Origin: Linnemannia elongata
Lineage: Eukaryota > Mortierellomycota > Mortierellomycetes > Mortierellales > Mortierellaceae
Assembly: GCA_036320915.1 (NCBI GenBank)
Contig: JAXBDG010000021.1
Location: forward strand, 372,001-436,000
Direction of reading: 5' to 3'
Length of the DNA stretch: 64,000 nt
Positions 1 through 11,436 of this stretch are shown piece after piece. The translations under genes and the position numbers were made by a program. The stretch's first letter is position 1; every line of letters starts with the position of its first letter. Under the pieces are notes generated by a model. It saw only the letters and a list, made by a program, of their open reading frames with translations. It searched no databases and was not told the DNA's origin.

Positions 1-425
1 AGTTGATGTACCACTACAAAGTCCTTTTACCGAATTGGCCTTCAGCGGGTGCAGTGGATTTGAATGAGAATAAGATGAAGCGACAGCAGCGTGCAGAAAA
101 TGCTAATCGGTATTATGAGACTGGACTGAAGAACTTTGTCGATATCCACAAAGAGAAGCTGCAAGAGAATGGAGGAAGAGGAGGGAATGGTCATTACGTG
201 GGCGACAGGGCCTCACTGGCAGATATCCGAGCCACCGTGCTGATGGATCGGTTGATGCTACTGAGACCTGAAGGTGCGAACCCTGTACCGCTGTCAAAGG
301 ACAAGACACCAAACCTGTGGCGAGTTCGAGAAGCGGTTCATCGGATCCCTGCAATTGCTCAGTGGAGAGAGTCGAAGAGGTACCAAGACCTGGACGCCTT
401 AACGAAAAAGTACTTTTGCGTATGA
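1..425 (+). CDS. Glutathione S-transferase, 3' part (5' end outside window)
   Basis: This is the C-terminal part of a glutathione S-transferase, a cytosolic detoxification enzyme that conjugates glutathione to electrophiles. Reading frame 3 is open from the window edge to TGA at 423-425. The visible residues form the all-helical GST C-terminal domain: the block GNGHYVGDRASLADI (active-site helix region), then TPNLWRVREAVHRIPAIAQW near the end. The same blocks occur in the complete GST gene at 7493-8372 (NGHYVGNSTTLADI, TPNLWKVLEKV), so the two are paralogues. The thioredoxin-like N-terminal domain and the start codon lie upstream of the window; the ATG at position 3 is internal. It runs tail-to-tail with the Sel1 gene ending at 874. 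Assignment to the sigma-like GST class is inference from the paralogue. Confidence 0.85.
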   Translation, partial: LMYHYKVLLPNWPSAGAVDLNENKMKRQQRAENANRYYETGLKNFVDIHKEKLQENGGRGGNGHYVGDRASLADIRATVLMDRLMLLRPEGANPVPLSKDKTPNLWRVREAVHRIPAIAQWRESKRYQDLDALTKKYFCV

Positions 426-873
426 GATAAAGTGACGGACAACGTGTCATAGGCTTTTGTATTTTTTTCAGGTGTTTGACGAAAGAAAATAAATGACGAG
501 GCGTTAAGGGAAACGCCTTCTCACTCTCACTTCCCGATGCTGTGACTTTGTGAGTTGCCACACGCAAATGTCGTAACATTCAGTAAGATGTACTAGGGTC
601 TAAATAAGCCTTAAAGGGATTAGGATTTGCCATCCATTCGATGTAAGGGAACTATCCCGCATGCATGTGAGCCTAGCTTGGTAGATACTCTTCTTTTTTC
701 AAATGCTGATGTCTGAATGTAGTGAAAGGATACTGATGCCTAGACTCTGTTTTCTCTTCTCTCAAGGATGCGTTTTTTTGTGCTTGGCAGGAATCGCGAT
801 TTGGTAGTTGCGAATCGAAACTATATGTTTGATTGCAAAACACGAACAGAGGGGAGGGAAAAGCAAACTCTAA
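426..873. other. Intergenic, convergent 3' ends
   Basis: These 448 bases separate the stop codons of two convergent genes. AAATAAA near 488-494 could serve as a polyadenylation signal for the plus-strand GST. I see no coding signal. Confidence 0.5.
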
Positions 874-2826
874 CTATTGCGGTTGTGCTCTGAGGGTCTC
901 ATAGGCTTCACGCGCACCCTTGTACCCTCCATCAGCAGCCTTGAGGTACCAATTCATAGCAAGAGACCTATCCAAGAAGCGCTTGGAACTGTAAATAATG
1001 CCCAGGTTGAACATCGACGGGATATGTCCTTGGCTGGCTGCTTTAAGAAACCAACATAGGGCCTCCTCGTGGTCTTGCACAACACCCCGACCATTGAAGA
1101 AGAGGACCGCGAGACAAGACTGAGCTTCGGCATGACATTGTTCAGCCGCCTTGTAGAACCACAGCACTGCTCTCTCGTCATCCTGTGGAACACCCAGACC
1201 GTTGGCGTGCATGATCCCTATGTGAAACTGGGCCTCTCGGTGGCCCTCAGCGGCAGCCTTCTGGAACTGGTTCATCGCCTTGGAGTAGTTCTTGTGGATG
1301 CCGCCTTGACTGTCAAAGTACATAGACCCGAGCTTGAACCGAGCGTCAACGTGCCCTTGGCTAGCGGCTTTTCGGAACCACTCACATGCCTTGAATCCGT
1401 CCTTGGGGACCCCTTGTCCTTGGGTATATAGAACACCAATCCTGAACTGAGCAGACGCATGGCCTTGGCCCGCGGCTTTGCGGTACCATCGAGCGGCCTC
1501 TGCAAGATCCTCCTCCACTCCCCAACCTTGGGCATACATGAACGCAAGGTTCTTCTGAGCATCCGCGTGCCCGTGGTTAGCAGCCTTGCGGTACCATTCA
1601 ACAGCCGCTACATCATCCTTCTCAACACCACCTTGGCCCGCTTCGTACAACAGGCCAAGTTCACATTCTGCTCCCGCATGACCTTGCTCGGCAGCCTTGA
1701 GGAACCAGCCCATCGCCGACTCGTCGCTCTGGAAGAGTCCATTGGAACCGTTCTTGTAGGCGATCGCCAGCCTGAACTGTGAGCGGAAGTCTCCTTGCTG
1801 GGCCTTGACAAAGGTGTAAGTGATGTCCTCGGTGGCATCTTGGGAGTTGTCAAGGTAAGAGAGACAATGTTTCTCCGTGGATCGAGTGCTATGTAGTGAC
1901 TTGACATTAGCGGAAGGAGTGCTATCGTTTTCGTCCGAGCTGCTGTCGTTAACACTAGTGTAGTTCTTCGCATGATCCTTCGCATCCTCGTCAGTGTATT
2001 CGGGGTCGAGGTCGTGTATTCTGGACGGTAGAGTTGTGGTAGAAGTTGGAAGCGAATGAGGAGGTGAGAGGAGGACAGAATGAAGCGCCGGTTGAGGTTC
2101 TGACTGCGAGGTAGGTCTTGATTCCAACCGCCTAGTCGTCTTGGGTTGCGAGTGGGGAGGTAGCGCAGACGCAAGCAAGTTTGATGTCTGACACATCGCC
2201 TGGAACACTGGCCGAAGTGCTGGCTCAGGCACCAACTGAGGCACCAATTGAGGTGCCAGTTGAGCTGGCGACTCAGGTACCGACGACGGCGTTGGCCACG
2301 GTGGTGATGGAGGTGGGGTCAGTGCTGCTGGCACCGCAGTACTGCTCACCGATAGATCATCTACAAGCACGTCCAGGACAGTGTTGGGCACAGCTGTAAT
2401 TCGAAGGGGGTCAAGGCTAAAAAAAATTGTGGCAAAAAAAAGGGGAAACAAAGCTCGTTACACGGATTAGATGCACAAAATCTTGTCATCCCTTTTGTTT
2501 CAAACCAATAGACATACGGCAAAGCTAGCATAAAAAAAAAAAAAAAAAAAAAAAAGGACAGCGTACTTTCTGAACTCATTGTCCTTCAGAAAGGGGAGGA
2601 CCTTGACCCCACGGCGAATGTTGACAGCGTTTTTGAAGGCGCTAAGGATGTCGTCCCATAGCACAATATCTTTGCCGTCAGAGTCGAGGCGGATCTCGAT
2701 TTGGACAATCTCTAGATTCGACGGCGGTGTGGTTGGAACGGCAGCAGTAAAGGTAGACGGGGTGTTCTTGTAGATGGGGCGTATCGCTTGGACTCGTTCC
2801 TGAGGACCTTTTTGGGTGATCAACAT
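874..2826 (-). CDS. Sel1-repeat protein with conserved lineage-specific N-terminal domain (copy 1)
   Basis: Two exons on the minus strand: 2826-2567 and 2416-874, joined in phase 2 (donor GTACGC, acceptor TTTTAG), giving about 600 residues. Residues 1-115 form a domain I do not recognise but that recurs in three other genes here; its core reads IVLWDDILSAFKNAVNIRRG and it ends PNTVLDVLV. A Ser/Pro/Thr-rich linker follows, and from about residue 290 roughly eight Sel1/TPR-like repeats of 36 residues (consensus AMEWYxKAAxQGHAxAQ). Sel1 repeats form alpha-solenoids that hold protein partners, so an adaptor role is likely; the actual partner is unknown. The start is the ATG that aligns with copies 3 and 4. 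The intron sits at the same codon as in copies 3 and 4. Broken copy 2 lies just upstream and its open frame runs into this exon 1. Confidence 0.85.
2417..2566 (-). other. Intron of Sel1 copy 1
   Basis: The 150-base intron has donor GTACGC and acceptor TTTTTTTAG and removes a homopolymer of about 24 T (minus strand, forward A-run 2532-2555). The same intron position recurs in copies 3 and 4. Confidence 0.75.
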
Positions 2827-3243
2827 GGCCTCGGCAAGCTTTTTGGGCAAGTGAATGGGTTGTTGCTTTTGAAACAAAGGACGAGCAAGAGCTGATGATG
2901 CTTCGAGGTGAGAGAGGGGGAAACAACAGAAGCCAGAGAAAAGTTGACTGGGGTGAGAAATAAAAGGGTGGATAGGGGACTGGAGGGTGAGGGAGAAAAC
3001 AAAAAGTACGAGAGAAAAGAGAAGTGGTGAGAAGATAAGAAGGGAGTGAAGAGGAGAAAAATGAAAGAGGCGGAAACAAAAGAAAACGCGAGTGACGTGG
3101 AAATGGGTCAAGTGCATGGCACATCAACGCATGGCGCGTTCTGCTCACAGTCACATTTGAAACAGGTATGCTCGCAACAAACACAAAAGAAAGAGTGTCA
3201 TCGACGCAGGATACAAAACAACCACCACGTCGTTTTTTATTGC

Positions 3244-4793
3244 TCAAATCAGGAGATGGTTGCTCATCTTGGGTATCCTTGTAAGCCTCCAGCGCAAGCG
3301 CATGTCCTCCTTTGGCGGCCTTAGAGAGCCACGCCATGGCCTTGTTGCGGTTCTCTGGAACTCCTTCATCCCTATAATACATGCAGCCAAGGTTGAACTG
3401 GGCACTTGTATTGCCTTGCTTGGCTGCCATAACAAGCCACTGCATAACCAGCGCGTTGTTCTTCTCAACGTCGTCGCCCTTGATGTAAAGGATACCAAGG
3501 TTGGACTGGGACTTTGCTGATCCATTGAAGGCTGTCTTGCCGTACCAAAAGGCGGCCTTCGAAGTGTCCTTCACAACGCCATGTCCCTCTTCGTAGAACA
3601 GACCGATGTTGTACTGAGCTGTGCTATTCCCTTGCTGAGCAGCTTGGAGAAACAAGCCCTTTGCTATCGGGTAGTTCTGCCGATATCCACCTTTGCCATC
3701 TCTGTAGGCTTCCGCAAGGCTGACTATGGCATGAACATCTCCTATGGCACTGACGAAGGAGTCAGAGTCCTTGTCAGCACCGGCTTTGTCCTGTAGAGGC
3801 GTGCCGCTAGAGGGTTTGGCATTGATTGAGTTGTTGGCTATAGGTTGGGCGTTGCCGGCGGTAGTGCTGGTGACAACTGGAGGCGCGTTAGACTGTACCA
3901 TGACGAAGCTGGATTCCTCGTCATCTTCGTCGACGACTGTGGACTTTTTGCTAGGTTCATTAATGCACTTCGGCTGAGCTGATGCCTGTGCTGACTGTGA
4001 TGGCAGCGATGTTTTTCCAGGTTGAGATTCTGACGGCGATAGTGAAGGAGGTGGCGACTGGAGTGACGACTGAGATGCTATATATGGTGCCGTTTGAGAT
4101 GTTGTCTGAGGTGCTGTCTGGGCTTTGTTTGAGGTGCTATACGCGGTACTGCTTGAGGTGCTGTCTGGGGGACTGGATTTAGCGCTGGCTGGACATTTGG
4201 GTGAACCACCGAGCTGGGAGCCAACAGACATGTTGACGCAAGTGCAGGTCTCGGCGCCAATTCAAACGTTGAGCTGGCTGCTGGCAGATTCATCGAATGA
4301 AGAGAGAAGCCAGGTCCTGCTGCAGGCGGTCCCTGAAGTGCTCGCAAGGCAGATGTGACAGAATCCATCTGCATCAACGGCGATTCCACATAGAGGTCCA
4401 GGACAATATCTGGTATGGCGATGAAGCAAAGAGGCTCAAGCCGATACGTATCAATTGCGGACGAAATTCATTCACTTAGACAGTGTTCGCCAAGGCGCAT
4501 TATGTGAAATATTTATGTGAACAATAAGTGCTCAATGTAGACGTACCTTTCCTGTCGCTGCTTCTCACGAAAGTAAGGATGTTGGTTTCGTGACGGATGT
4601 TGAGAGCGTGCTTGAAGGCAAACACGATATCCTCTCAGTAAAAAATCTCTTCTTCTGTACCACACAACTCGACAGCTACATGAACCAGGCCTGGGTCTGT
4701 GGCGGCAGCAGGGGTGGTGGGTGTTGTGGTGTTGTAAACGGCGCGTATCGCTTGGACGCGTCGTCTCCGGGTAGGGTTACCATGACACGACAT
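3244..4793 (-). pseudogene. Sel1-repeat paralogue, broken (copy 2)
   Basis: This locus aligns with copies 1, 3 and 4 over its whole length but carries several lesions. A first-exon equivalent starts at ATG 4791-4793 (MSCHGNPT) and contains RVQAIRAVY; then the Trp codon of the conserved W-(E/D)-D-I motif is TGA at 4635-4637, with the homologous EDIVFAFKHALNIRH block continuing after it. A second segment encodes the IPDIVLDLYVE block near 4400-4450. The Pro/Gln-rich linker then changes frame somewhere between 4078 and about 4231. Four Sel1 repeats follow on the minus strand from roughly 3745 to 3280. The expected stop is missing: the frame of the repeats stays open to 2678, inside exon 1 of copy 1, although a stop at 3244 exists in another frame. 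AATAAA occurs at 3237-3243 on the minus strand. I call it a pseudogene; a truncated protein from ATG 4229-4231 is possible. Confidence 0.75.
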
Positions 4794-5077
4794 TGGGATT
4801 CAGGTTGGCTCTGAAATGAACGTTGTTCCGGGCGAAAGGCGGTTAACAATGAGGACGCGCTCGCGTGAAGAGAATGAAGGTGAGGCGAGAGGATGAGAAG
4901 AAATGGATGAGAGATCAACCTCGCAGTCTGTATCCATATTTGTTTAAGTGACAATGCCTTTGGGCCTGAGCAACATCACGAGAATAAGGGTAAAAGTCCA
5001 ATGTTTGCAAAGAACCACATTTTAGGTAGGGAAGGTAGAATGAGCTGACAAACCCTGTTCGATGCCCAAACATTAAT

Positions 5078-6398
5078 TTAATGTCTGTTTGCTTGTTCCT
5101 TCAGATTCCCATACAGATGTCGAGCCATAATATTCCCTCCATTGGCTGCCTTGAGATACCATTCCATGGCAAGATTCTTGTTCATACAAATGCCCTCCCC
5201 GCCGTTGAAATATATCATGCCGACGTTGAGCTGCGCATTAGCATATCCTTGATTGGCAGCTTTGAGCCACCATTCCATTGCCTTGACATAATCCTTGGGA
5301 ACCGAGAAGCCTTCTTTGTAATACGTGCCCATTCTCATCTGGGCTTCACCGTGCCCTTGGTTGCCGGCTTTTATGTACCAGTCTATCGCTGCCTCATCAC
5401 TGCGAGAAAGCCCATCAGAGCCCGTCTTGTAAGCTTCCGCAAGTTGGTACTGTGACTCGGTGTCTCCTTGCCTGGCTTTCGCAGTGATATCCGCCATGCG
5501 CTCTGACATTGGCTCGGTGCTGCTCCCAATCGAAACTGGGCGTTCTTGCTTGGAAGTAGCAATTCCAGAAGCCTTGGTGTTCTCCTTGTCGTCGGACTCG
5601 GTGTGAACCTTGGTGCTGTTCTGAGAAGTCGATTCATTGTTATTTCTCTCCCTCTGCGCATTCGTGCTCTGCCGTCCATATTGTTGGGAAGTGTCGTCTG
5701 AAGACTTGGCTTGGACTAAACTGCTGTCGTTACTGAGGCTCTTGGTTTGGAGTACAGGGTATACAGTGTCGTTGTTGGAGGCTTGCGGAGGTGCGGAGGC
5801 CGTTTTGAGGGAAATGTCAAATTCCTTAGCGAGGGTACTTGCCATGGTCTTGCAAAGATGTTGCACAGTCTCCTCCGAAAGCGATACTAACTGTGTCAAT
5901 GAGTGAGAGGATGGTAGCGATGGGTGTACTAATCGAGAGTTCTGGTCTGCGGTCGGCTGTATTGAAGACTCTCCGATGTAGACATCCAGGACCGCGTTTG
6001 GCACAGCGGCAATGCAGTGAGGCTCGATACTAAGCATATGCGGACAAAAATAACGTCTTGTCAGCCATGTTTGTTCGCAGCTGGCTATGTGAATTAGTCA
6101 ACCCAAGAGGCGGGATAAACAGCGCGAATGAATGAAACACGTACAGTTTGTAATTGCTGCCTCGTAGAAGCGGAAGGACGTGGGTGCCCCGGCGAACGTT
6201 GAGTGCGTCCTTAAAGGCGAACAAGATATCCTCCCAGAAAGCAATATCTCGTCCTACTGAGTCCAAGTAGACAGTGACGTGCACAACCTCCGATTCTGTC
6301 GTGGCTATAGAGGCAGTGGTGTTGGGAGTGATGGTCTTGTATACAGAACGTATCGCTTGGACGCGTTCCTGAGGCTGATTCTCTGGTTGAGTAATCAT
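5078..6398 (-). CDS. Sel1-repeat protein with conserved N-terminal domain (copy 3)
   Basis: Two exons: 6398-6145 and 6029-5078, phase-2 junction (donor GTACGTG, acceptor GCTTAG), about 401 residues. The N-terminal domain has the family blocks QERVQAIRSVYK, FWEDILFAFKDALNVRRG and IAAVPNAVLDV. A Ser/Thr/Gln-rich linker follows and then only three Sel1 repeats (for example KAMEWWLKAANQGYANAQ), making this the shortest member. I chose MITQPENQ as the start because copy 1 begins MLITQKGPQ at the same place; an in-frame ATG at 6447-6449 would add 17 residues. It lies head-to-tail with copies 2 and 1, which indicates tandem duplication. The function is unknown; Sel1 solenoids usually act as protein-binding scaffolds. 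Confidence 0.82.
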
Positions 6399-7492
6399 TA
6401 TTCTGGTTGTTGAAGGTTGTTGGATGAACACTCGATAGGGTAATGGCAACGAAGACGCAATGAGAGGGAGAGGTTGATGTGAAGGTGATGAAAAGAGAAA
6501 GTTGAAGGAATCATCAATGAATGATAGGAGTAAAGGGGTTGATCGATTTCGTTGTTCTTAATGGGCTTGAGCAAGACGCGCGCACGGGGCAGCAATTGTT
6601 GTTAAGGACATGCTAATTTGTTTTCCTCTCCCTTGTCCTCTCAAGTAATCCCCACTACTTTCTATCAGAGCTGTCGTGTGAACGATCGTCGTTGTTGCGC
6701 TCCTTTGTTTTTTTGGTTGGTCACTGAATACTGATAAAGTTATGTTTCAGTTTCTTGTTCCTGAATCCCTCTCATTAGCCAAAAGAACATAAAGAAGTGT
6801 CAAAGACCATCGCCACCTATGTAGTGGAGGGAGGATCGTCATTGGTCGGTGATCAAAAAGAAAAAAAAATCTTCCCACTTTCATTCCTCAATTGCTGGTC
6901 CTTGACAGCCAGTCTTTTTGGCATCCCAGTCCTTAAGAGCGACGTGAACAAAAAACGTTCTCAAAAGTCGAGAGAGTGAACACGTATGAACGTAGTTTCA
7001 CTGTTCACATTAACAAGTTGCGCCTCACTTAACGACCATGCCAACCAAGGGAGGACAGTGCGGGGTTCATGGCAGTCATTATGTTTATCCATTTTAGCAT
7101 GCATAATACAGGTTCAATATGTAGAATTACGCCTCTCCCCAACTTTGCCTCACTCTCTCTCTGGCACCTTTTCATCTTCCGCTACCGCCTCTCTTTTCTC
7201 ACGATCTTGTCCCTTTTCGCCCGATTACGCGTCACCTTGGCCCTCTTCCTTTCTCTGCTGCCATTTTGCTTACCTTTAGTTCAGGGGCCAATAATACGAT
7301 CATTTTTTCGATGTTGAGATGCCAATGAAACAGCGTGGGAATCACAGTATTCAGGAGAATGACTTTTTTGTACATTTTTCTCTTTTTATTTTGCTATGTT
7401 ATTTTTCAGGAAAGGGGGGTATGCAGCATAAAATGGCGATGTTGAGAAAAAAAGGCAAAAATGAGCTTCACTCAGTGGGAGATGGAAGACAT
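6399..7492. other. Intergenic region between Sel1 copy 3 and GST
   Basis: About 1.1 kb holding the copy 3 promoter (minus strand) and the 3' flank of the GST gene. It contains pyrimidine-rich stretches (7130-7270) and short A or T runs. I see no credible gene. Confidence 0.5.
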
Positions 7493-8372
7493 TTAGAACT
7501 TGAACATGCTCTTGGTGCCAGCGTCGAGCTCATGGTGACGCTCAGACTTCTTCCAAGCGGCCAAGGAAGGGTGGCTGTTAACCTTCTCCAAAACCTTCCA
7601 CAAGTTGGGGGTCTTCTCAGCCGAGATGGGCACCTCATCAGCACCCTTGGGTCTCAAGAACAACAGACGATCGATCAAGTTTGCGACCTTGATATCAGCA
7701 AGGGTAGTCGAGTTTCCGACATAGTGTCCGTTGGAGCCGTTCTTGGCCAAGTGGGCCTCGTGGATACCGATAAACTTGGGGAGGACCTCGACGTACAACT
7801 TGTTGGCTTCCTCGACACGCTTGTCCTGGGCGGAACCGATGATCTTTTGGGAGAAGGCTTGGGCGACACCGTCAGCAGAGGAGAAGATCTGCTCGATCTT
7901 GTGGGTCTCGTAGGCGTTCTTGCCGTAGAGGCCGAACTTGTTGGCGAGGTAGCGCTCGATGGCTTGGGACTCGGCCAATTCGAGGATGGTGCCGTCTTGG
8001 GTGGTCTCGTAGACGACGGGGAGGCACTTGAAGGGAGTGTGTTCCTTCTGGTTAGCCCAGTCCTGTAAGGAAGAGATTGAAATGTCAAATGGGAACGATT
8101 GATGCCAAATGTTAGAAACATTTCAATTACAAAGTATCGATTGACATTCTTGAACAACAACGCGAGCAACCCGAAGAGGATGAAATACTTACGACTGGGA
8201 GCTCCTCCCACTTGGCGCCACCGTAGGCAAGGAGGGTGCGGGTCAATTCACCGCGACCGTGGAGTCCAAAGTAGAGGACCTTGTAGGTAGAGTCGGTCGA
8301 CTTGGCAGCCTGGCCGAGGACGGTGGTATCAGCCTTGGTGGGGACGGGGAGGGAGACGTGAGTAGTGGCCAT
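7493..8372 (-). CDS. Glutathione S-transferase, sigma-like
   Basis: Two exons, 8372-8193 and 8062-7493, phase-0 junction (GTAAGT / TTACAG), 249 residues. The N-terminal thioredoxin-like domain contains VLYFGLHGRGELTRTLLAYGG, with a Tyr at the usual catalytic position of sigma-type enzymes, and the glutathione-binding block LAESQAIERYLANKFGLYGK. The C-terminal helical domain contains NGHYVGNSTTLADIKV and TPNLWKVLEKV. GSTs conjugate reduced glutathione to electrophiles or lipid peroxides in the cytosol. The length is close to the family norm (200-250), with about 30 extra N-terminal residues. The ATG lies in a good context (GCCACTACT side of the protein start MATTHVSLP). A paralogous 3' fragment sits at 1-425, so the Sel1 cluster lies between two GST genes. 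Confidence 0.9.
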
Positions 8373-10028
8373 TGTGTGCTTGTTGTAGATGTTGGTTTTT
8401 GAGTGGAAGAAGAGTGGTTGTTGTTTTTGTTGGAGATGAAGAGATAATGAAAAGTGGGAGAACCGGGCGAATGGCCTTGCTTTTATACTTGACATTTTGG
8501 GTTCCCCGTTGATTGTTAGTGTGTGGTGGAGCAAGTAACTGTATGTATGTGTATGAGAGGAGCAAGGTGTGAAAGGGCCAACACCAGCCACTGTATTCTC
8601 CATTAGCCCCTCTTGGTTCCACCTCTTCGATTGGCCCGCTTGTTTTTCCAAGCTGTGGAGTGTCGTCAAATGGTGCCTCCTTCTGTTTGCTGTCAGTGCT
8701 CTTCTTTGCCCAAAAGTTGATTATTAATGCAAGCGGCGATGAATGAAAGCAGTCCCCAAAGGAGAACGAGGCGCGCTTTGAAATCAAAATCTAATTGGCT
8801 GGACACGCCCCGTCTCTCACTGTATTTTTCAACTCTCCCTCTTCCACATCATCATCGTCCAAACTTACACCGATCCCTCGTAATGTACCATGGCACTCGT
8901 ACATTACACAAAAAACCGGATCAGATAAAGTAATTGAAACCTGGCAGGTCTAGCCTCATTGCCCAGACCCAGATTCCCACTCTTTGGTACACCACTTTAC
9001 AAACTCTCGCGCCGCCCCGCTTAATAATCACAACCCCAACCTTAACAGCCGGGTCCAGCCCATAAGTCTCCATCTATCCCCTCTCTATCGATTGTGCGTT
9101 TTTGGATCGATCAGCCTCTCCTACGTAGAACCTTCCCAGTCCAGTCCATCTAAGGGGCTGAATGTGTTCAATAGCTCAAAGTCAACTCTTCAGGTTGATC
9201 GAAAAGAAGCATTCTCGCAAGCGCGAGGTAATGTATCGAGTGGCAAAGATTGTTGTCGAAGGTTTTCATCTGCGTGACGAAGTTCGCTTCATTCGCTTTG
9301 CTGCATGTCTTCTGTTCACGGTGACCAAAATTTGAGAAAATGGGTCATAGGGATGAGAATAACTTTAATAGACAAAGCCATAACCTTCACCCTCCCCTCT
9401 CCCTACACCATCATTCCACATTCAATTCTAAAAGTCCCCCCTTGAATTGCACCATGCTCCACACTCCTTTTTGTTCAATTTCTAATCCCTCGCCGTACAC
9501 CCCTCTATCCTAGCAATGCCATTCCCATTTCTTCGACCCCTCTTGCCCGGGTTCCCTCCTTTTTCTCGAGCACGCAATTAGGAGGCGCTCGAGGATCATA
9601 ACCGTCAAAAATGGCATCGAATGGTCACCCCTTCCTCCCTTTTCCTTTCCACTTTCTCACACTCAAGTCGTTGTGTTCGAGTTTGAACTCTGAACTGAAT
9701 ACAAAAAAAAAAGATGCTTCGTACAATTTTCGCGATGGTGGGACATAAACGGAAAAAAAGGGGGAGAGGGACATGACTGAGACAGAAAATAGCGGGCGTC
9801 ATCTGCGCAGTCGTCGTCGCAATAGAAAGAGTGAATCTGGCAACCCAGCTCTTCTTTTTTCTGTTCCCCCTCCCTTCGCTAGGACATGTGGCCAAACAAC
9901 AGGACGCGACTGAATAGTCGCTATTGTGCTATGCTTCACACCCACCCCACTTCAATTGCACACTTCCTAGTATTGATATGTTTTATTAGCTAACTTGAGA
10001 TCCTTAAAACTGAAACAGCAAAGACGGT
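8373..10028. other. Intergenic region
   Basis: About 1.65 kb between the GST start (minus strand) and the 3' end of the SDR gene. It should hold the GST promoter and 5' leader. I found no conserved protein or RNA gene; the short open frames here are low-complexity. Confidence 0.5.
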
Positions 10029-11436
10029 TTAAGGCAATTGATGGGCATTCAACTCCTCATCATTCCACGAAAAGAACTTTCCACTGATCGACGAAGGGGC
10101 CTTGACGGCCAAGCTGGCAATGACGTGGCCAGGCTGGTCGGGGTGGAGCAGCTTCTTGCTGGTGTGGAGATCAACGAATTGGGCGTGCTGTGTGGGGACC
10201 ATCCCGGTGGCACCTACAACACATGGAATGGGAAGAAACAACAGCAGCTTGCATGGTTAGCTTCTAATACCCTTTCATCTTTTGCTTTATTGGAAAGCGT
10301 CAAACATCATCGCATCTTGTCGTCTTACCCTCACGACGAATGACGGCCTGCATTTCGGTATCGACGACACCAGGGCGGATAGAGACGGAGGTCACCTCGG
10401 GTTCCTCCTTGGCAAGGGTCTCTCCGAACATCTTCAAGGCAGCCTTGGATCTATTATCACATCGGCAACACAAACGAAGAGTTCAATTGAGTAAGACACG
10501 GTTCTTGCCACGTCGAACATGTTAAGCAAGCTATGTTTGCCCTTGAAAATGAAAAAAGGAAAGAGACGATAAGGAATGACTTACGCGCAATAGGCGCCCC
10601 AGCCGTGGTAAGCATTGACGGCAGCGCCAGAACTGACAAAGATGACACGGCCCTTAGACTCGCGGAGGGCAGGGAGGGCGTGCTGGACGAGGGTGATGAT
10701 CGAGAAGAAGTTGACATCAAAGTTGCTATTTTACCGATATCGATGGTGGGAATATTGGGTGAGCATTGATTTGCGACATTATTTTGGAGCAATTCTACCA
10801 ACCAACCAACCGTCTCCAGAGCAAAGAGACTGACAACGAAGACAAGCGCAAGTCGGATGTCAAAAAGATCGCCTCCAAAATAGGATGAGAAAGCAGAAAA
10901 GAAAAGGGATAAGATGTGATGTGCAATAGGCGTGACTTACTGCTTCCAGTCCTTGACATTGGTGTTGGCGATGGGTGCAAGAGGCTCAAGAATACTACAA
11001 TGAGGGGAACAGTTAACGAAATACATATCACAATGGTCAGATCTCTATGCATGATCCCTCTCCAGTCATCCCCTAATTTTTTACACGATCCATGCACACA
11101 TGTTCGTCACAACTACTTAACAGCAAAAGAAAACAATGAAGGAACAAAAAAGTACCCAGCGTTAAGAATAAGTCCGTCAAGGCGACCGTTCCAGGACTTG
11201 GAAGCAACATCGACGACCTCGATAGCAGTCGACTCGGCAGTGACATCGCCAACAACAAACTTGAAGCGATCCTTCAACTTGAGCTCTGTCTCGATATGGC
11301 TCGAAAGCTCCTGGAGGGCGGCCTGGGAGCGGGCAACACCGATAACATTGGCGTTCAAGTTCTGGATAGCAAGGAGTGCAATTGAGCGACCGATACCGCG
11401 GGAGGCGCCGGTGATGATGAGGGTAGGGTTGGTCAT
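10029..11436 (-). CDS. Short-chain dehydrogenase/reductase (SDR)
   Basis: Five exons on the minus strand: 11436-11156, 10994-10941, 10725-10585, 10450-10329 and 10213-10029, all in frame, giving 260 residues. It is a classical NAD(P)(H)-dependent oxidoreductase: Rossmann nucleotide-binding motif IITGASRGIG at residues 7-16, the NAG structural motif at the end of exon 1, catalytic Ser in FVSSGAAV, and catalytic YxxxK as YCASK, whose codons are split by the exon 3/4 intron. The C-terminal SIRPGVVDTEMQ block is also typical. The overall pattern resembles the sepiapterin-reductase-like group of yeast YIR035C/IRC24; the substrate cannot be told from sequence. Gene neighbours give no pathway clue. 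Confidence 0.88.

Noticed and set aside
7319..8068. 249-codon plus-strand ORF
   Set aside because: It is the antisense shadow of the GST gene; the minus strand carries the conserved GST blocks.
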